DNA of 64,000 nt. Source: an uncultured Pelagibacteraceae bacterium. GTDB lineage: Bacteria; Pseudomonadota; Alphaproteobacteria; Pelagibacterales; Pelagibacteraceae. The notes below the pieces were generated by a model. It was given only the letters and a program-made list of their open reading frames with translations, did no database searches and was not told where the DNA came from. A program made the translations under genes and the position numbers. Shown in pieces: positions 17,512 to 25,851 of this stretch (the stretch's first letter is position 1; each line of letters opens with the position of its first letter). Location of the stretch: contig CACJVQ010000002.1 of the NCBI GenBank assembly GCA_902596915.1, positions 38,879 to 102,878 on the forward strand, read 5' to 3'.

Positions 17512-19470
17512 TTATGGTGTCTTAAGTTCATCCAAATTTTTAAATTCATTTAAAATATTAGGATTTATAAGAGCTTGAATATTTTTTATTTTATTTCCTT
17601 CAATTGTATTTCTGACAGCAATCTCAACTATTTTTCCATTTTTTGTTCTCGGTATATCTGAGACCTCAATTATTTTTTTGGGTACATGACGTGGGGATGC
17701 ATCTTTACGTATAGCCTTCTTTAAATTAAAAGATAAATCTTCATTTAGCGACTTGGGTTTCTTTAAAACAACAAATAATATAATTCTTACATCATTATCC
17801 CATTTCTGACCTATAACTATTGATTCTTTAACTTCTTTAAATTTATCGACTACAGAATATATCTCAGCAGTACCTAACCTTGCTCCACCAGGATTTAGTG
17901 TAGCATCTGATCTTCCATAAATTACATAACCTCCGTTAGATTTTCTTTCAGCAAAATCTCCATGATGCCAAACATTTTTATATTTTTTGAAATATGCACT
18001 CTTATATTTTTTATTATTCTTATCATTCCAAAATAACTTTGGCATTGAAGGAAAAGGCGATTTACAAACTAATTCCCCTTTTTGATTTGTTAAGGATTTT
18101 CCTCTTTCAGAAAAAACATCAGTATTCATTCCTAATCCGTTATTTTGAATCTGTCCCCTGTAAACTGGTGAATATATATTTCCTAATACGAAGCACGATA
18201 CTAAGTCTGTTCCACCTGCAATAGACGCTAGATGAACATTTTTTTTTATATTTTTATAAACATAATCAAAACCCTCAGATGATAAGGGTGATCCGGTAGA
18301 ACAAATAATTTTGAGATAATTTAGTTTATATTTATTTTTAACCTTTACATTAAGCTTTTTTAATTGATCAATGTACTTGGCACTTATACCAAAGAGAGAA
18401 ATTTTTTCTTTCTCCGCTATCTCAAATAATAAATCATTTCTTTTATGCATTGGAAAACCATCAAATAGTACAATAGACGCTTTTGATCCTAAAAAAGTCA
18501 TTAACCAGTTCCACATCATCCACCCACAAGTTGTAAAATAAAATACATTATCTCCTTCCTTAACATCACAATGAAGTTTATGTTCTTTAAGATGCTGTAA
18601 CAAAACCCCGCCAGCTCTATGACATATACATTTTGGTTTTCCTGTTGTTCCACTTGAGTATAAAATTGCTAGCTCTTTATCAAAATCAAACTTTTTGAAT
18701 GTAAATTCTCTCTCTTTTTTAAATTTAATTTTATTATAATAAAAAATTTTAATTCCTTTGATCTTATTTTGTTTTAAACTTTTTTTACCTGGATAATTAG
18801 TAATTAGAACACATTTAATAGATTTTATTTTTTTTAAAATAGCTGGTAATCTTTCAACTATATTGATCTCTTTACCATTATAGTAATACCTATCTGTAAT
18901 TATTAATACTTTTGGTTTAATTTGAGAAAATCTTTCTATAACACCTTGTATACCAAAGTCTGGGGAACATGATGACCAAATGGCTCCAATAGCACTAGTT
19001 GCTAAAAAACTCTCAACTGTCTCAATTTGATTTGCTGTATACGCTGCAATTCTATCTTTTTCTTTTATTTTATGTTTTTTAAAAAAATTAATTAATTTTA
19101 GAGTGTTATCATTTAATTCATTCCAAGATTTTTCTTCTCGGTATCCGTTTTCACTAATAAATGTAACAGCCTTTGAATTATCTTTTTTAGACAACAAGTT
19201 TTCTGCATAATTTAATTTAGATTTTACTAAAAATTTACTTTTAAAAATTTCTTTTGGAAAATGAAATTTATCATTTTTGATACCTTTTATATTTGAAAAT
19301 TCCCATATAGAAGACCAGAAAAGCTTTGGGTTTTCAATTGTCCAATTATACAATTTTTTATAATTTTTCTTAGGCACGTAATTAAATTTCTTTGCTAAAA
19401 ACTTTTCAAATTCAAATAAATTTGATTTTGATTTTGTTTTAGAATTTGCTTCCCACAGTTTATGAGGCAT
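17512..19470 (-). CDS. Acetoacetate-CoA ligase
   Basis: This 652-residue adenylate-forming enzyme is predicted to activate acetoacetate with ATP and CoA. It has the N-terminal ACAS-type segment (LWEANSKTKSKSNLFEFEKFL), the P-loop-like YSSGTTGKPKCICH and the adenylation core TTCGWMMWNWLM. The GRSDATLNPGGARLGTAEIY hinge is characteristic of acetoacetyl-CoA synthetases, and the catalytic lysine lies in IPRTKNGKIVE. It lies 70 bp upstream of the TAXI receptor on the same strand and might be co-transcribed, which would suggest a ketone-body-like or organic-acid substrate for the transporter; that link is inference. Confidence 0.88.
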   Translation of the reverse strand: MPHKLWEANSKTKSKSNLFEFEKFLAKKFNYVPKKNYKKLYNWTIENPKLFWSSIWEFSNIKGIKNDKFHFPKEIFKSKFLVKSKLNYAENLLSKKDNSKAVTFISENGYREEKSWNELNDNTLKLINFFKKHKIKEKDRIAAYTANQIETVESFLATSAIGAIWSSCSPDFGIQGVIERFSQIKPKVLIITDRYYYNGKEINIVERLPAILKKIKSIKCVLITNYPGKKSLKQNKIKGIKIFYYNKIKFKKEREFTFKKFDFDKELAILYSSGTTGKPKCICHRAGGVLLQHLKEHKLHCDVKEGDNVFYFTTCGWMMWNWLMTFLGSKASIVLFDGFPMHKRNDLLFEIAEKEKISLFGISAKYIDQLKKLNVKVKNKYKLNYLKIICSTGSPLSSEGFDYVYKNIKKNVHLASIAGGTDLVSCFVLGNIYSPVYRGQIQNNGLGMNTDVFSERGKSLTNQKGELVCKSPFPSMPKLFWNDKNNKKYKSAYFKKYKNVWHHGDFAERKSNGGYVIYGRSDATLNPGGARLGTAEIYSVVDKFKEVKESIVIGQKWDNDVRIILFVVLKKPKSLNEDLSFNLKKAIRKDASPRHVPKKIIEVSDIPRTKNGKIVEIAVRNTIEGNKIKNIQALINPNILNEFKNLDELKTP

Positions 19471-19632
19471 AAAAAAATATATTTAATTTTTAGAAATTAT
19501 GATAACCTTAAAACATTAAATAATAAAAATGAGAACTTTTTCCTCAATGATTCGGACTAGTTTTAGCCCATTTTTGTTCTTTAGAGGTAACAATATATAG
19601 TATTGGTAAAAAAACCTATACCAAAGCTAGAA

Positions 19633-22116
19633 ATGACAAAAAATAAAATCACAGCAGTTCTCGGGCCTACAAATACTGGAAAAACCTTCCTAGCAATTGA
19701 AACTATGCTTTCTTTTGATTCGGGCATGATTGGTTTCCCTTTAAGACTTTTAGCAAGAGAAGTTTATGACAAAATTATAAAAAAAATAGATCCATCAAAA
19801 GTTGCTTTGATTACAGGTGAAGAAAAAATAATTCCAATGAATGCAAAATATTTTCTTTGCACTGTTGAGTCTATGCCATTGGATAAAAGTTTAGAATTTG
19901 TTGGTATAGATGAAATACAAATGTGTAATGACCACGAGCGAGGTCATATTTTTACAGATAGATTGTTAAATATGAGAGGTGAAAAGCTTACCATGCTCAT
20001 GGGTTCAAACTCTATTAAAAAAATTATTCAAAAACTTGATGATGATATTGAATTTAAAAATCGAGAAAGGCTTTCTAAATTATCTTTTGGTGGTCACAAA
20101 AAAATTTCAAGAATAGAAAGAAAAAGTGCCGTAATTGCTTTTTCTACTGAAGAGGTATACGCAATTGCAGAATTGATAAGACGTCAAAAAGGTGGCGCCG
20201 CTATTGTTATGGGTTCACTTAGCCCCAAAACAAGAAACTCACAGGTAAGTTTATATCAATCTGGGGATGTTGATTATTTAGTTGCTACTGATGCAATTGG
20301 AATGGGAATAAATATGGATTTAGATAATGTTTATTTTTCAAATTTAAAAAAGTTTGATGGAAAAAAATTAAGAAATTTAAATATTTCAGAAATTGGGCAA
20401 ATAGCAGGTAGAGCAGGAAGATATTTAAATGATGGCATGTTTGGTACAACTGGAGAATGTAAAGAGGTTGGACCTGAGGAAATTGAAGCATTAGAATCTC
20501 ATAGCTTTCCAGATATACAAACTATCTTTTGGAGAAACTCAAAATTGAATTTTAGTAATAAAGTTTCATTATTAAAATCTTTAGAAGAGAGACCACAAAA
20601 AGAGTGGCTAAGACGAATTAATGAATGCCAGGATGAAAAGGTATTAAAATATTTTTTAAAAGAATCATCGAGTATTAAAATTCAAGATAATAGTGAAATC
20701 TTACAAATACTTTGGGAATGTTGCCAAATACCTGATTTTGTAAAAAAAACTTATGGTCATCACTTTGAAGTTGTAAGTAAAATTTTTAATTTTTTAACAC
20801 TTGGGAATAAAAAAGTTCCAAATCACTATATGAAAGAACAGCTATCTTTATTGGATAAATTAGATGGAAACGTTGACTCTTTATCCAATAGAATTGCTAA
20901 TGTCAGAACCTGGGCTTATGTTTCAAATAAATCAAATTGGGTTGAAAATCAGGACTATTGGATAGAGAGAACTAAAAATCTAGAAGATAAGCTATCTGAT
21001 AGACTTCATGAAGAGTTAACAAAAACATTTATAGATAAAAGGGCAAGTGTTTTGGCCAGAGGTTTAAAACAAGACATTACGTTTGAAACAGAGATTATTA
21101 ATGATGAAGAGGTAATGATAAATGAACAATTTATTGGTCGTTTAAAAGGTTTAAAATTAGAATTAGATCTTAAAGTTGATACATTGGATGCTGATGTAAA
21201 ATCATTAAAAAAGGCTGCAAGACAAAACGTAGTTCCTGAAATTATAAAAAGAATAAATCAAATAATTGACACTGGCTTAATTGAACTGAAGGATGATTTT
21301 AAAATTTATTGGAACAATAATCAAATTGCTAAATTAATTCCGGGCTCCGATTATCTAAATCCACAAATTCAAATAATTATTGATGAAATGATTGAAAATA
21401 CTGAAAAATCAAGACTTAATTTTTATTTACAGTCCTGGCTAAATGATAAAATTGAAACAGAGCTACAAAGTCTAATAGACTTAAAAAATGTTAAGGATAA
21501 TAATTCAGAACTAAGAGCTTTAGCTTATCATCTCTATGAAAATAATGGAGTTGTTAAAAGAGATGAAGTTATAAATTATTTAAATAAACTTAATCAAGAT
21601 GAAAGGAAAAAATTAAGAAACTTAGGTGTAAAATTTGGCAGATATCATATTTTTTTGTTTAAATTATTTAAACCGAGCTCTGTATCCTTAAGAATTCTTT
21701 TATGGAAAAACTTTTATGAGAGAAATTTTGACTTCTCACCACCAACTTTTGGATTGAACTTTTTAGAAGAAAAGAAAACACTTAATAAAAATTTAATGCT
21801 TTTATGTGGTTTTGAAAAGTTTGAAAATCTATATGTAAGGATAGATATTTTAGAGAGGTTATTTTTAATGATTTTTAATACTAAATCCGAAGATAAAATT
21901 AAAGAGATAAAATTAATTCCTGAAATGTTGAATTTGCTAGGTTGTAATAAAGAAAATTTTGTGAAATTAATTAAAAAAATGAATTATAAAACTTATGAAA
22001 AAGATAATAATCTTCACTTTAGATATATTCCATTAAGAAAAGTAATAAAAAAAGATACTAAAAAGAATATTAATGATAATCCATTTAATGTTCTTTCACA
22101 GCTTAACTTAAAATAA
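19633..22116 (+). CDS. SUV3-like superfamily-2 RNA helicase
   Basis: This large helicase (about 827 residues from ATG 19633; a TTG at 19603 would add 10) has Walker A GPTNTGKT, the DEIQ box in GIDEIQMCNDHERG, motif III-like MLMGSNS, and motifs V-VI in ATDAIGMGINMDLD and QIAGRAGR. The order and sequences match the mitochondrial-degradosome helicase SUV3 and its alphaproteobacterial homologues, predicted to unwind RNA during decay. The long C-terminal half has no motif that I can name. It heads a run of genes with TerB-like, ferredoxin and CarD proteins, joined by 1-32 bp overlaps. Confidence 0.85.
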   Translation: MTKNKITAVLGPTNTGKTFLAIETMLSFDSGMIGFPLRLLAREVYDKIIKKIDPSKVALITGEEKIIPMNAKYFLCTVESMPLDKSLEFVGIDEIQMCNDHERGHIFTDRLLNMRGEKLTMLMGSNSIKKIIQKLDDDIEFKNRERLSKLSFGGHKKISRIERKSAVIAFSTEEVYAIAELIRRQKGGAAIVMGSLSPKTRNSQVSLYQSGDVDYLVATDAIGMGINMDLDNVYFSNLKKFDGKKLRNLNISEIGQIAGRAGRYLNDGMFGTTGECKEVGPEEIEALESHSFPDIQTIFWRNSKLNFSNKVSLLKSLEERPQKEWLRRINECQDEKVLKYFLKESSSIKIQDNSEILQILWECCQIPDFVKKTYGHHFEVVSKIFNFLTLGNKKVPNHYMKEQLSLLDKLDGNVDSLSNRIANVRTWAYVSNKSNWVENQDYWIERTKNLEDKLSDRLHEELTKTFIDKRASVLARGLKQDITFETEIINDEEVMINEQFIGRLKGLKLELDLKVDTLDADVKSLKKAARQNVVPEIIKRINQIIDTGLIELKDDFKIYWNNNQIAKLIPGSDYLNPQIQIIIDEMIENTEKSRLNFYLQSWLNDKIETELQSLIDLKNVKDNNSELRALAYHLYENNGVVKRDEVINYLNKLNQDERKKLRNLGVKFGRYHIFLFKLFKPSSVSLRILLWKNFYERNFDFSPPTFGLNFLEEKKTLNKNLMLLCGFEKFENLYVRIDILERLFLMIFNTKSEDKIKEIKLIPEMLNLLGCNKENFVKLIKKMNYKTYEKDNNLHFRYIPLRKVIKKDTKKNINDNPFNVLSQLNLK

Positions 22117-22541
22117 TGTTTAACATTTTTAAAAAAGAAGAAACTGAAAAAGATAATAATCATCCATCTATAATGGCTGTTGCTTGTTTGTTAATTCATT
22201 CAGCCAAAATTGATGAGAATTATACTGATAAAGAAAAAAAAATTATAAAAGATGCAATCATTGAAATGGGGGCTGAAGCTGATGAAATAGATAAAATTAT
22301 TCAAGATGCAGAGGAAAAGGAGAAAGATTCAAATCAAATACTTGATTTTACTAGAGAAGTGAAAAATATAAATGAGGAAGATAAAAAAATCATAATTGAG
22401 GCATTATGGGATATTATATATTCAGATGAAGATGCCGATATGTACGAAACAAACCTAATGAGAAGATTATCTGGTCTGCTTTATCTAGATCCAAAAGTTG
22501 TTGGTGATATTAAAGAGAAAGTTCGACAAAAAAAAACATGA
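22116..22541 (+). CDS. TerB-like domain protein
   Basis: This 141-residue, acidic, mostly helical protein matches the TerB/DUF533-like fold. [21 protein letters not shown] and the later [19 protein letters not shown] form the two helical repeats with conserved acidic residues typical of TerB-family proteins. There is no signal peptide. The start codon overlaps the helicase stop (TAATG) and the end overlaps the ferredoxin ATG by 4 bases. Function is unknown; the family name comes from tellurite-resistance loci but does not imply that role here. Confidence 0.75.
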   Translation: MFNIFKKEETEKDNNHPSIMAVACLLIHSAKIDENYTDKEKKIIKDAIIEMGAEADEIDKIIQDAEEKEKDSNQILDFTREVKNINEEDKKIIIEALWDIIYSDEDADMYETNLMRRLSGLLYLDPKVVGDIKEKVRQKKT

Positions 22542-22867
22542 CATATTTAGTTAATGAAAAGTGCATCAAATGTAAATTGATGGATTGTGTAGAGGTATGC
22601 CCAGTTGATTGTTTTTATGAAGGCAAAAATATGCTTGTAATTAAACCTGATGAGTGTATAGATTGTGGCGTTTGTGAGCCAGAATGTCCAGTGGACGCCA
22701 TAATATCAGATAATGATGATGAAAATGGTAAATGGATGGAAGTAAATAAAAAGTATGCGGATATATGGCCAAACATTAGTGAAAAAAAAGATCCCCCAAC
22801 GGATCATGAAAAATTTAAAGATGTAAAAAATAAATATGAAGAATATTTTAAAGAAAATCTTGAATAA
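22538..22867 (+). CDS. fdxA: Ferredoxin, 7Fe (3Fe-4S/4Fe-4S) type
   Basis: The 109-residue FdxA-type ferredoxin carries the two cluster motifs [18 protein letters not shown] and [16 protein letters not shown], typical of seven-iron ferredoxins of Alphaproteobacteria, plus the usual C-terminal extension [15 protein letters not shown]. It is a soluble electron carrier whose partners cannot be identified here. It overlaps the TerB-like gene by 4 bases and the following carD frame by 32 bases. FdxA next to carD is a familiar arrangement in this class. Confidence 0.93.
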   Translation: MTYLVNEKCIKCKLMDCVEVCPVDCFYEGKNMLVIKPDECIDCGVCEPECPVDAIISDNDDENGKWMEVNKKYADIWPNISEKKDPPTDHEKFKDVKNKYEEYFKENLE

Positions 22868-23663
22868 AAAAAAAACTAAAAAAGTTACAAAAAAAAAGAC
22901 TACACCAGCAAAGAAAACTGCAAAAGTAAAGAAAACTGTAAAAGTACCAAAAGTAAAAAAAATAGCCAAAGAATTAAATAAAAAAAAAATAATTAAAAAT
23001 CAAAAAAAAAAAGAAAAAGTCGAAACAAAAACTGATCCATTAAGAATTCCTAAAAATAACGAACAAAAACCTGAAATCAAAAAAGTAAAAAAACAAGAAA
23101 CTGAGAAAAGGTTATTTAAGGCTAAAGATTATGTTGTATATCCAAAACATGGTGTTGGTCAAATAACTGAAACTAAAAAAATTAATATAGGCGGAATTGA
23201 CGTTGAAACATATATTTTAAAATTTGAAAAAGATAAAGCAAATGGAATGGTTCCTGTAAATAAACAATCTCACTTAAGACCTCTTGCAACTATTAACCAA
23301 ATTAATAAATGTGTAAGTATTTTAAAAAGTAAACCAAAAATTAAGCGTTCAATGTGGAGCCGAAGAGCTCAAGAGTATGAAGCAAAAATTTCGTCTGGTA
23401 AGATATATGACTTAGCAGAAGTTGTGAGAGATCTTAATAAGGGTGATGATATCATGATCGACCAGTCATATAGTGAAAGACAATTATTTGAAAAAGCCTA
23501 TGATAGATTATTGACAGAGTTCCAAATTGTGATTGGCTCAAGTTTGGAAGATGCTCAGAAAAAACTAGATAAAGCTCTTAAGAGAAACTTGGAGAAACAA
23601 GTACAAAAAATTGAGGAAAAACCAATCAAAGAAGAAGTAATTAATCAGGAAATAGCAGAGTAA
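22836..23663 (+). CDS. carD: CarD-family transcription regulator with a lysine-rich N-terminal tail
   Basis: Residues from about 93 onward ([18 protein letters not shown], then [11 protein letters not shown] and the helical C-terminal half with [13 protein letters not shown]) form a complete CarD/CdnL-type domain, which binds RNA polymerase beta and stabilises promoter opening. Before it lie about 92 residues dominated by lysine ([16 protein letters not shown] and similar), resembling a histone H1 tail. Usual CarD proteins are about 160-180 residues, so this extension is unusual, although related bacteria may share it. The frame starts inside fdxA and its stop codon lies in the A-tract of the terminator for the opposite-strand lysine-rich peptide gene. 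Confidence 0.88.
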   Translation: MKNILKKILNKKKTKKVTKKKTTPAKKTAKVKKTVKVPKVKKIAKELNKKKIIKNQKKKEKVETKTDPLRIPKNNEQKPEIKKVKKQETEKRLFKAKDYVVYPKHGVGQITETKKINIGGIDVETYILKFEKDKANGMVPVNKQSHLRPLATINQINKCVSILKSKPKIKRSMWSRRAQEYEAKISSGKIYDLAEVVRDLNKGDDIMIDQSYSERQLFEKAYDRLLTEFQIVIGSSLEDAQKKLDKALKRNLEKQVQKIEEKPIKEEVINQEIAE

Positions 23664-23700
23664 AAAAAACGCTCCCCACGCAAGCGCCATGAGAAGCGTT
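23662..23700 (-). terminator. Rho-independent terminator of the lysine-rich peptide gene
   Basis: On the minus strand, arms AACGCTTCTC (23700-23691) and GGGGAGCGTT (23677-23668) form 10 pairs including two G-U, extendable into the loop, followed by eight T at 23669-23662. The T-tract overlaps the carD stop codon on the other strand. Confidence 0.85.
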
Positions 23701-23722
23701 ATCAGTTAAAAAGAATACTAAA

Positions 23723-23806
23723 CTATCTTCTTTTTTTCTTCTTAGCCTTTTTCTTAGCTTTTTTCTTAGTTTTCTTTTTAGCAGCTTTCTTTTTTCTTTT
23801 AGCCAT
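23723..23806 (-). CDS. 27-residue lysine/arginine-rich basic peptide
   Basis: The frame opens with ATG GCT AAA (MAKRKKKAAKKK) and ends KKKKRR before TAG. It contains only Lys, Arg, Ala, one Thr and the initiator Met, a composition like histone-H1 or Hc1-type tails, so nucleic-acid binding is the likely property. Every expression signal is present: -35 TTGACA at 23886-23881, a TAAAAA -10 seventeen bases later, a 5' hairpin, GGGAG at 23816-23812 six bases before the ATG, and a strong terminator after the stop. That makes a self-contained monocistronic unit of about 190 bases. I do not recognise a named family. Confidence 0.75.
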   Translation of the reverse strand: MAKRKKKAAKKKTKKKAKKKAKKKKRR

Positions 23807-23827
23807 CTTTAGCTCCCTTTTTTTATA

Positions 23828-23848
23828 AACGAATCTTTATGATTCGTT
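23828..23848 (-). promoter_or_regulatory. 5'-leader hairpin of the lysine-rich peptide mRNA
   Basis: A perfect 8-bp inverted repeat, AACGAATC / GATTCGTT with loop ATAAA, sits 3-4 bases after the predicted transcription start (about 23851) and ends 12 bases before the GGGAG ribosome-binding site. A hairpin at the very 5' end is a common way to protect mRNA from 5'-dependent decay. The stabilising role is inferred. Confidence 0.6.
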
Positions 23849-23857
23849 AATTACTAA

Positions 23858-23886
23858 TTTTTATTTTTTTTGCATAGTTATGTCAA
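23858..23886 (-). promoter_or_regulatory. Promoter of the lysine-rich peptide gene
   Basis: The minus strand carries a consensus -35 TTGACA (23886-23881), a 17-base spacer, and TAAAAA (23863-23858), four of six matches to TATAAT. The predicted start near 23851 gives a leader of about 45 bases. The rest of the gap toward the acyl-CoA ligase (23887-23996) is A/T homopolymer-rich and shows no gene. Confidence 0.6.
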
Positions 23887-23996
23887 ACATATAATTTTTT
23901 GAAAAAAATTTAGAAAAATATTTTTTTTTATTTTTTTTTTTAAGAATTAAAAAAGTTAAATAAATCGCTATTAATAAAGTGTTTTATCAAAATTTT

Positions 23997-25697
23997 TTAG
24001 TAAAGTTTTTCAAATTGATTTTTATATTTTGTAACTATTTTATATCTTTTAAGTTTTAAAGTTGGGGTTAACATTCCATTTTCAATTGAAAATTTTTCAT
24101 TAATTATAAAAAATTTTTTTATTTGTTCTATTTTTGCAAGGTTTTGATTTACTTTGTTAATTTCTTTTTCTATTTGTTCGTGATTTATATTCAAATTTTC
24201 TTCAGACAAAACCAATAAAGCAACTAAGTATGGTTTATTATCTCCATAAACAATTGATTGATCAATAAATTTCGAATTTGATAATTCATTTTCTATTTTA
24301 ACCGGAGAAATATTATCCCCACCAGGTGTTATCAAAATATCTTTTTTTCTGTCAGTAATTTTTAAATAACCATTCTCAAAAATTCCAATATCACCCGTAT
24401 GTAACCAACCATCTTTTAAAACTTTATTAGTTTCTTCTTCATTATTCCAATAGCCTAACATTACATTTTCACCTTTAACTAAAATTTCTCCATCTGAAGC
24501 TATTTTTACCTCATTGCCTTTAAACGGTGGACCCACAGTCTCAACCCTAATATCATCAATTGGGTTACAACTCACAACTGGAGAGGTTTCGGTTAATCCA
24601 TAACCTTGTAGTGTAGGTAGACCAATGGCATTTAAAAAAATACCAACTTCTTTATCAAGAGCTCCTCCACCTGAAACAAAGGTTTTTAGCTCACCTCCAA
24701 ATTGACTTTTAATTTTTTTCCTTACAATTTTTTCTAAAATAATATCAATTAATTTTTCTATAATTGTTAAAGATTGTTTGTTTATCTTCTTGGTTCCTAG
24801 TTCTAACATTTTTAATACTAAACTTTTTTTTAATCCTGTTGCTTTATTAAAACTTGCATTAATCTTTTGAAATAAATTTTGGTAAAATCTAGGCACTGCA
24901 GTCATTATTTGGGGTTTGCAATCGTTCATATTTTTAATTAATTTTTCAATACTTTCTGCATAGAATATTTTTGCTCCAACACTTATTTGAACAAATTGAA
25001 CTGTATGTTCATAAGAATGTGAAAGAGGTAACCAAGTTAAAAATCTAGTCTGATCTGTTAGCAAAGGTTTTAATATATCAAGTGCACCTTCACAATTATT
25101 TAAAATACCACCATGACTTAAGATTACACCTTTTGGATTACCTTGTGTTCCTGATGTATAAATAATGCAAGCTGGATCATTCCTTTTAATTGATAAGTCT
25201 GGAATATTTAAATCTTGGTAATCTAAATTAGAAAATAATTTATTAACATTAATATAACTCTCAGAATCTATATCTAATTGTTCAAAAGAAAATATTTTTG
25301 CAACAAAGCTCTTTTTTTTTATTATTTCTTTAACTTTATTAAATTGTTCTTGATTAGAAACAAAGATTAATTTTGGATTACAATTTTCAATTATATATTC
25401 GTAATCTTTCTCTGCATAAGTTGTATAAGCTGGAACAGTAATAGCTTCAGATAACATTACTGAAAGATCAGTTATAAACCACTCAGGTCTATTTTCAGAT
25501 ATTAATAAACATCTATCACCTTTATTTGCATATTTTTTAATTTCTGAGGAAAGTTTTTTAATTGAGTGAAATGTTTTTTCCCATGTAAAACAATTACTGG
25601 TGTCTTTTAAAGATGTTAAAAGAATATTATCTTTTTTTTGTTTTTTATAACTAGTGAAAAACAGTTCGACTAAATTATTAATATTTCGTGTACTCAT
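23997..25697 (-). CDS. Long-chain acyl-CoA ligase (AMP-forming)
   Basis: This 566-residue adenylate-forming enzyme of the FadD15/ACSL type is expected to activate fatty acids to acyl-CoA. Motifs in order: YTSGTQGNPKGVILSH (P-loop), LPLSHSYEHTVQF, GYGLTETSPVVS, and the hinge GWLHTGDIGIFENGYLKITDRKKDI. The C-terminal segment ends in TPTLKLKRYKI, which holds the catalytic lysine. There is no membrane helix or signal peptide. It is followed upstream on the same strand by tRNA-Leu. Which acyl chains it uses is not determinable. Confidence 0.9.
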   Translation of the reverse strand: MSTRNINNLVELFFTSYKKQKKDNILLTSLKDTSNCFTWEKTFHSIKKLSSEIKKYANKGDRCLLISENRPEWFITDLSVMLSEAITVPAYTTYAEKDYEYIIENCNPKLIFVSNQEQFNKVKEIIKKKSFVAKIFSFEQLDIDSESYINVNKLFSNLDYQDLNIPDLSIKRNDPACIIYTSGTQGNPKGVILSHGGILNNCEGALDILKPLLTDQTRFLTWLPLSHSYEHTVQFVQISVGAKIFYAESIEKLIKNMNDCKPQIMTAVPRFYQNLFQKINASFNKATGLKKSLVLKMLELGTKKINKQSLTIIEKLIDIILEKIVRKKIKSQFGGELKTFVSGGGALDKEVGIFLNAIGLPTLQGYGLTETSPVVSCNPIDDIRVETVGPPFKGNEVKIASDGEILVKGENVMLGYWNNEEETNKVLKDGWLHTGDIGIFENGYLKITDRKKDILITPGGDNISPVKIENELSNSKFIDQSIVYGDNKPYLVALLVLSEENLNINHEQIEKEINKVNQNLAKIEQIKKFFIINEKFSIENGMLTPTLKLKRYKIVTKYKNQFEKLY

Positions 25698-25704
25698 AAA
25701 TTCT

Positions 25705-25791
25705 TGGTGGGCAAAGAGAGAATCGAACTCTCACAGTATTGCTACTATTGGATTTTGAGTCCAACGCGTCTACCAGTTCCGCCATTCGCCC
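25705..25791 (-). tRNA. tRNA-Leu (anticodon CAA)
   Basis: On the minus strand an 87-base class-II tRNA folds. The acceptor GGGCGAA pairs with TTTGCCC, the D arm GCGG..TGGTAGACGC is typical, and anticodon stem TTGGA/TCCAA surrounds loop CTCAAAA with anticodon CAA. There is a long variable arm (TAGTAGCAATACT), T loop GTTCGATTC and encoded CCA. It reads UUG codons. Confidence 0.96.
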
Positions 25792-25851
25792 CTTAAATAT
25801 TCTTTTACTCTACTTGATTAATTTTGTTCTAACAAGATTCAATTGATTTTT

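Noticed and set aside
19529..19600. 23-codon ORF just upstream of the SUV3-like helicase
   Set aside because: It has no ribosome-binding site and no recognisable hydrophobic or charged pattern; such short frames are expected by chance.
22706..22969. Long phenylalanine-rich frame opposite fdxA/carD
   Set aside because: It is the antisense shadow of the lysine-rich CarD tail (AAA read as TTT) and has no signal of its own.
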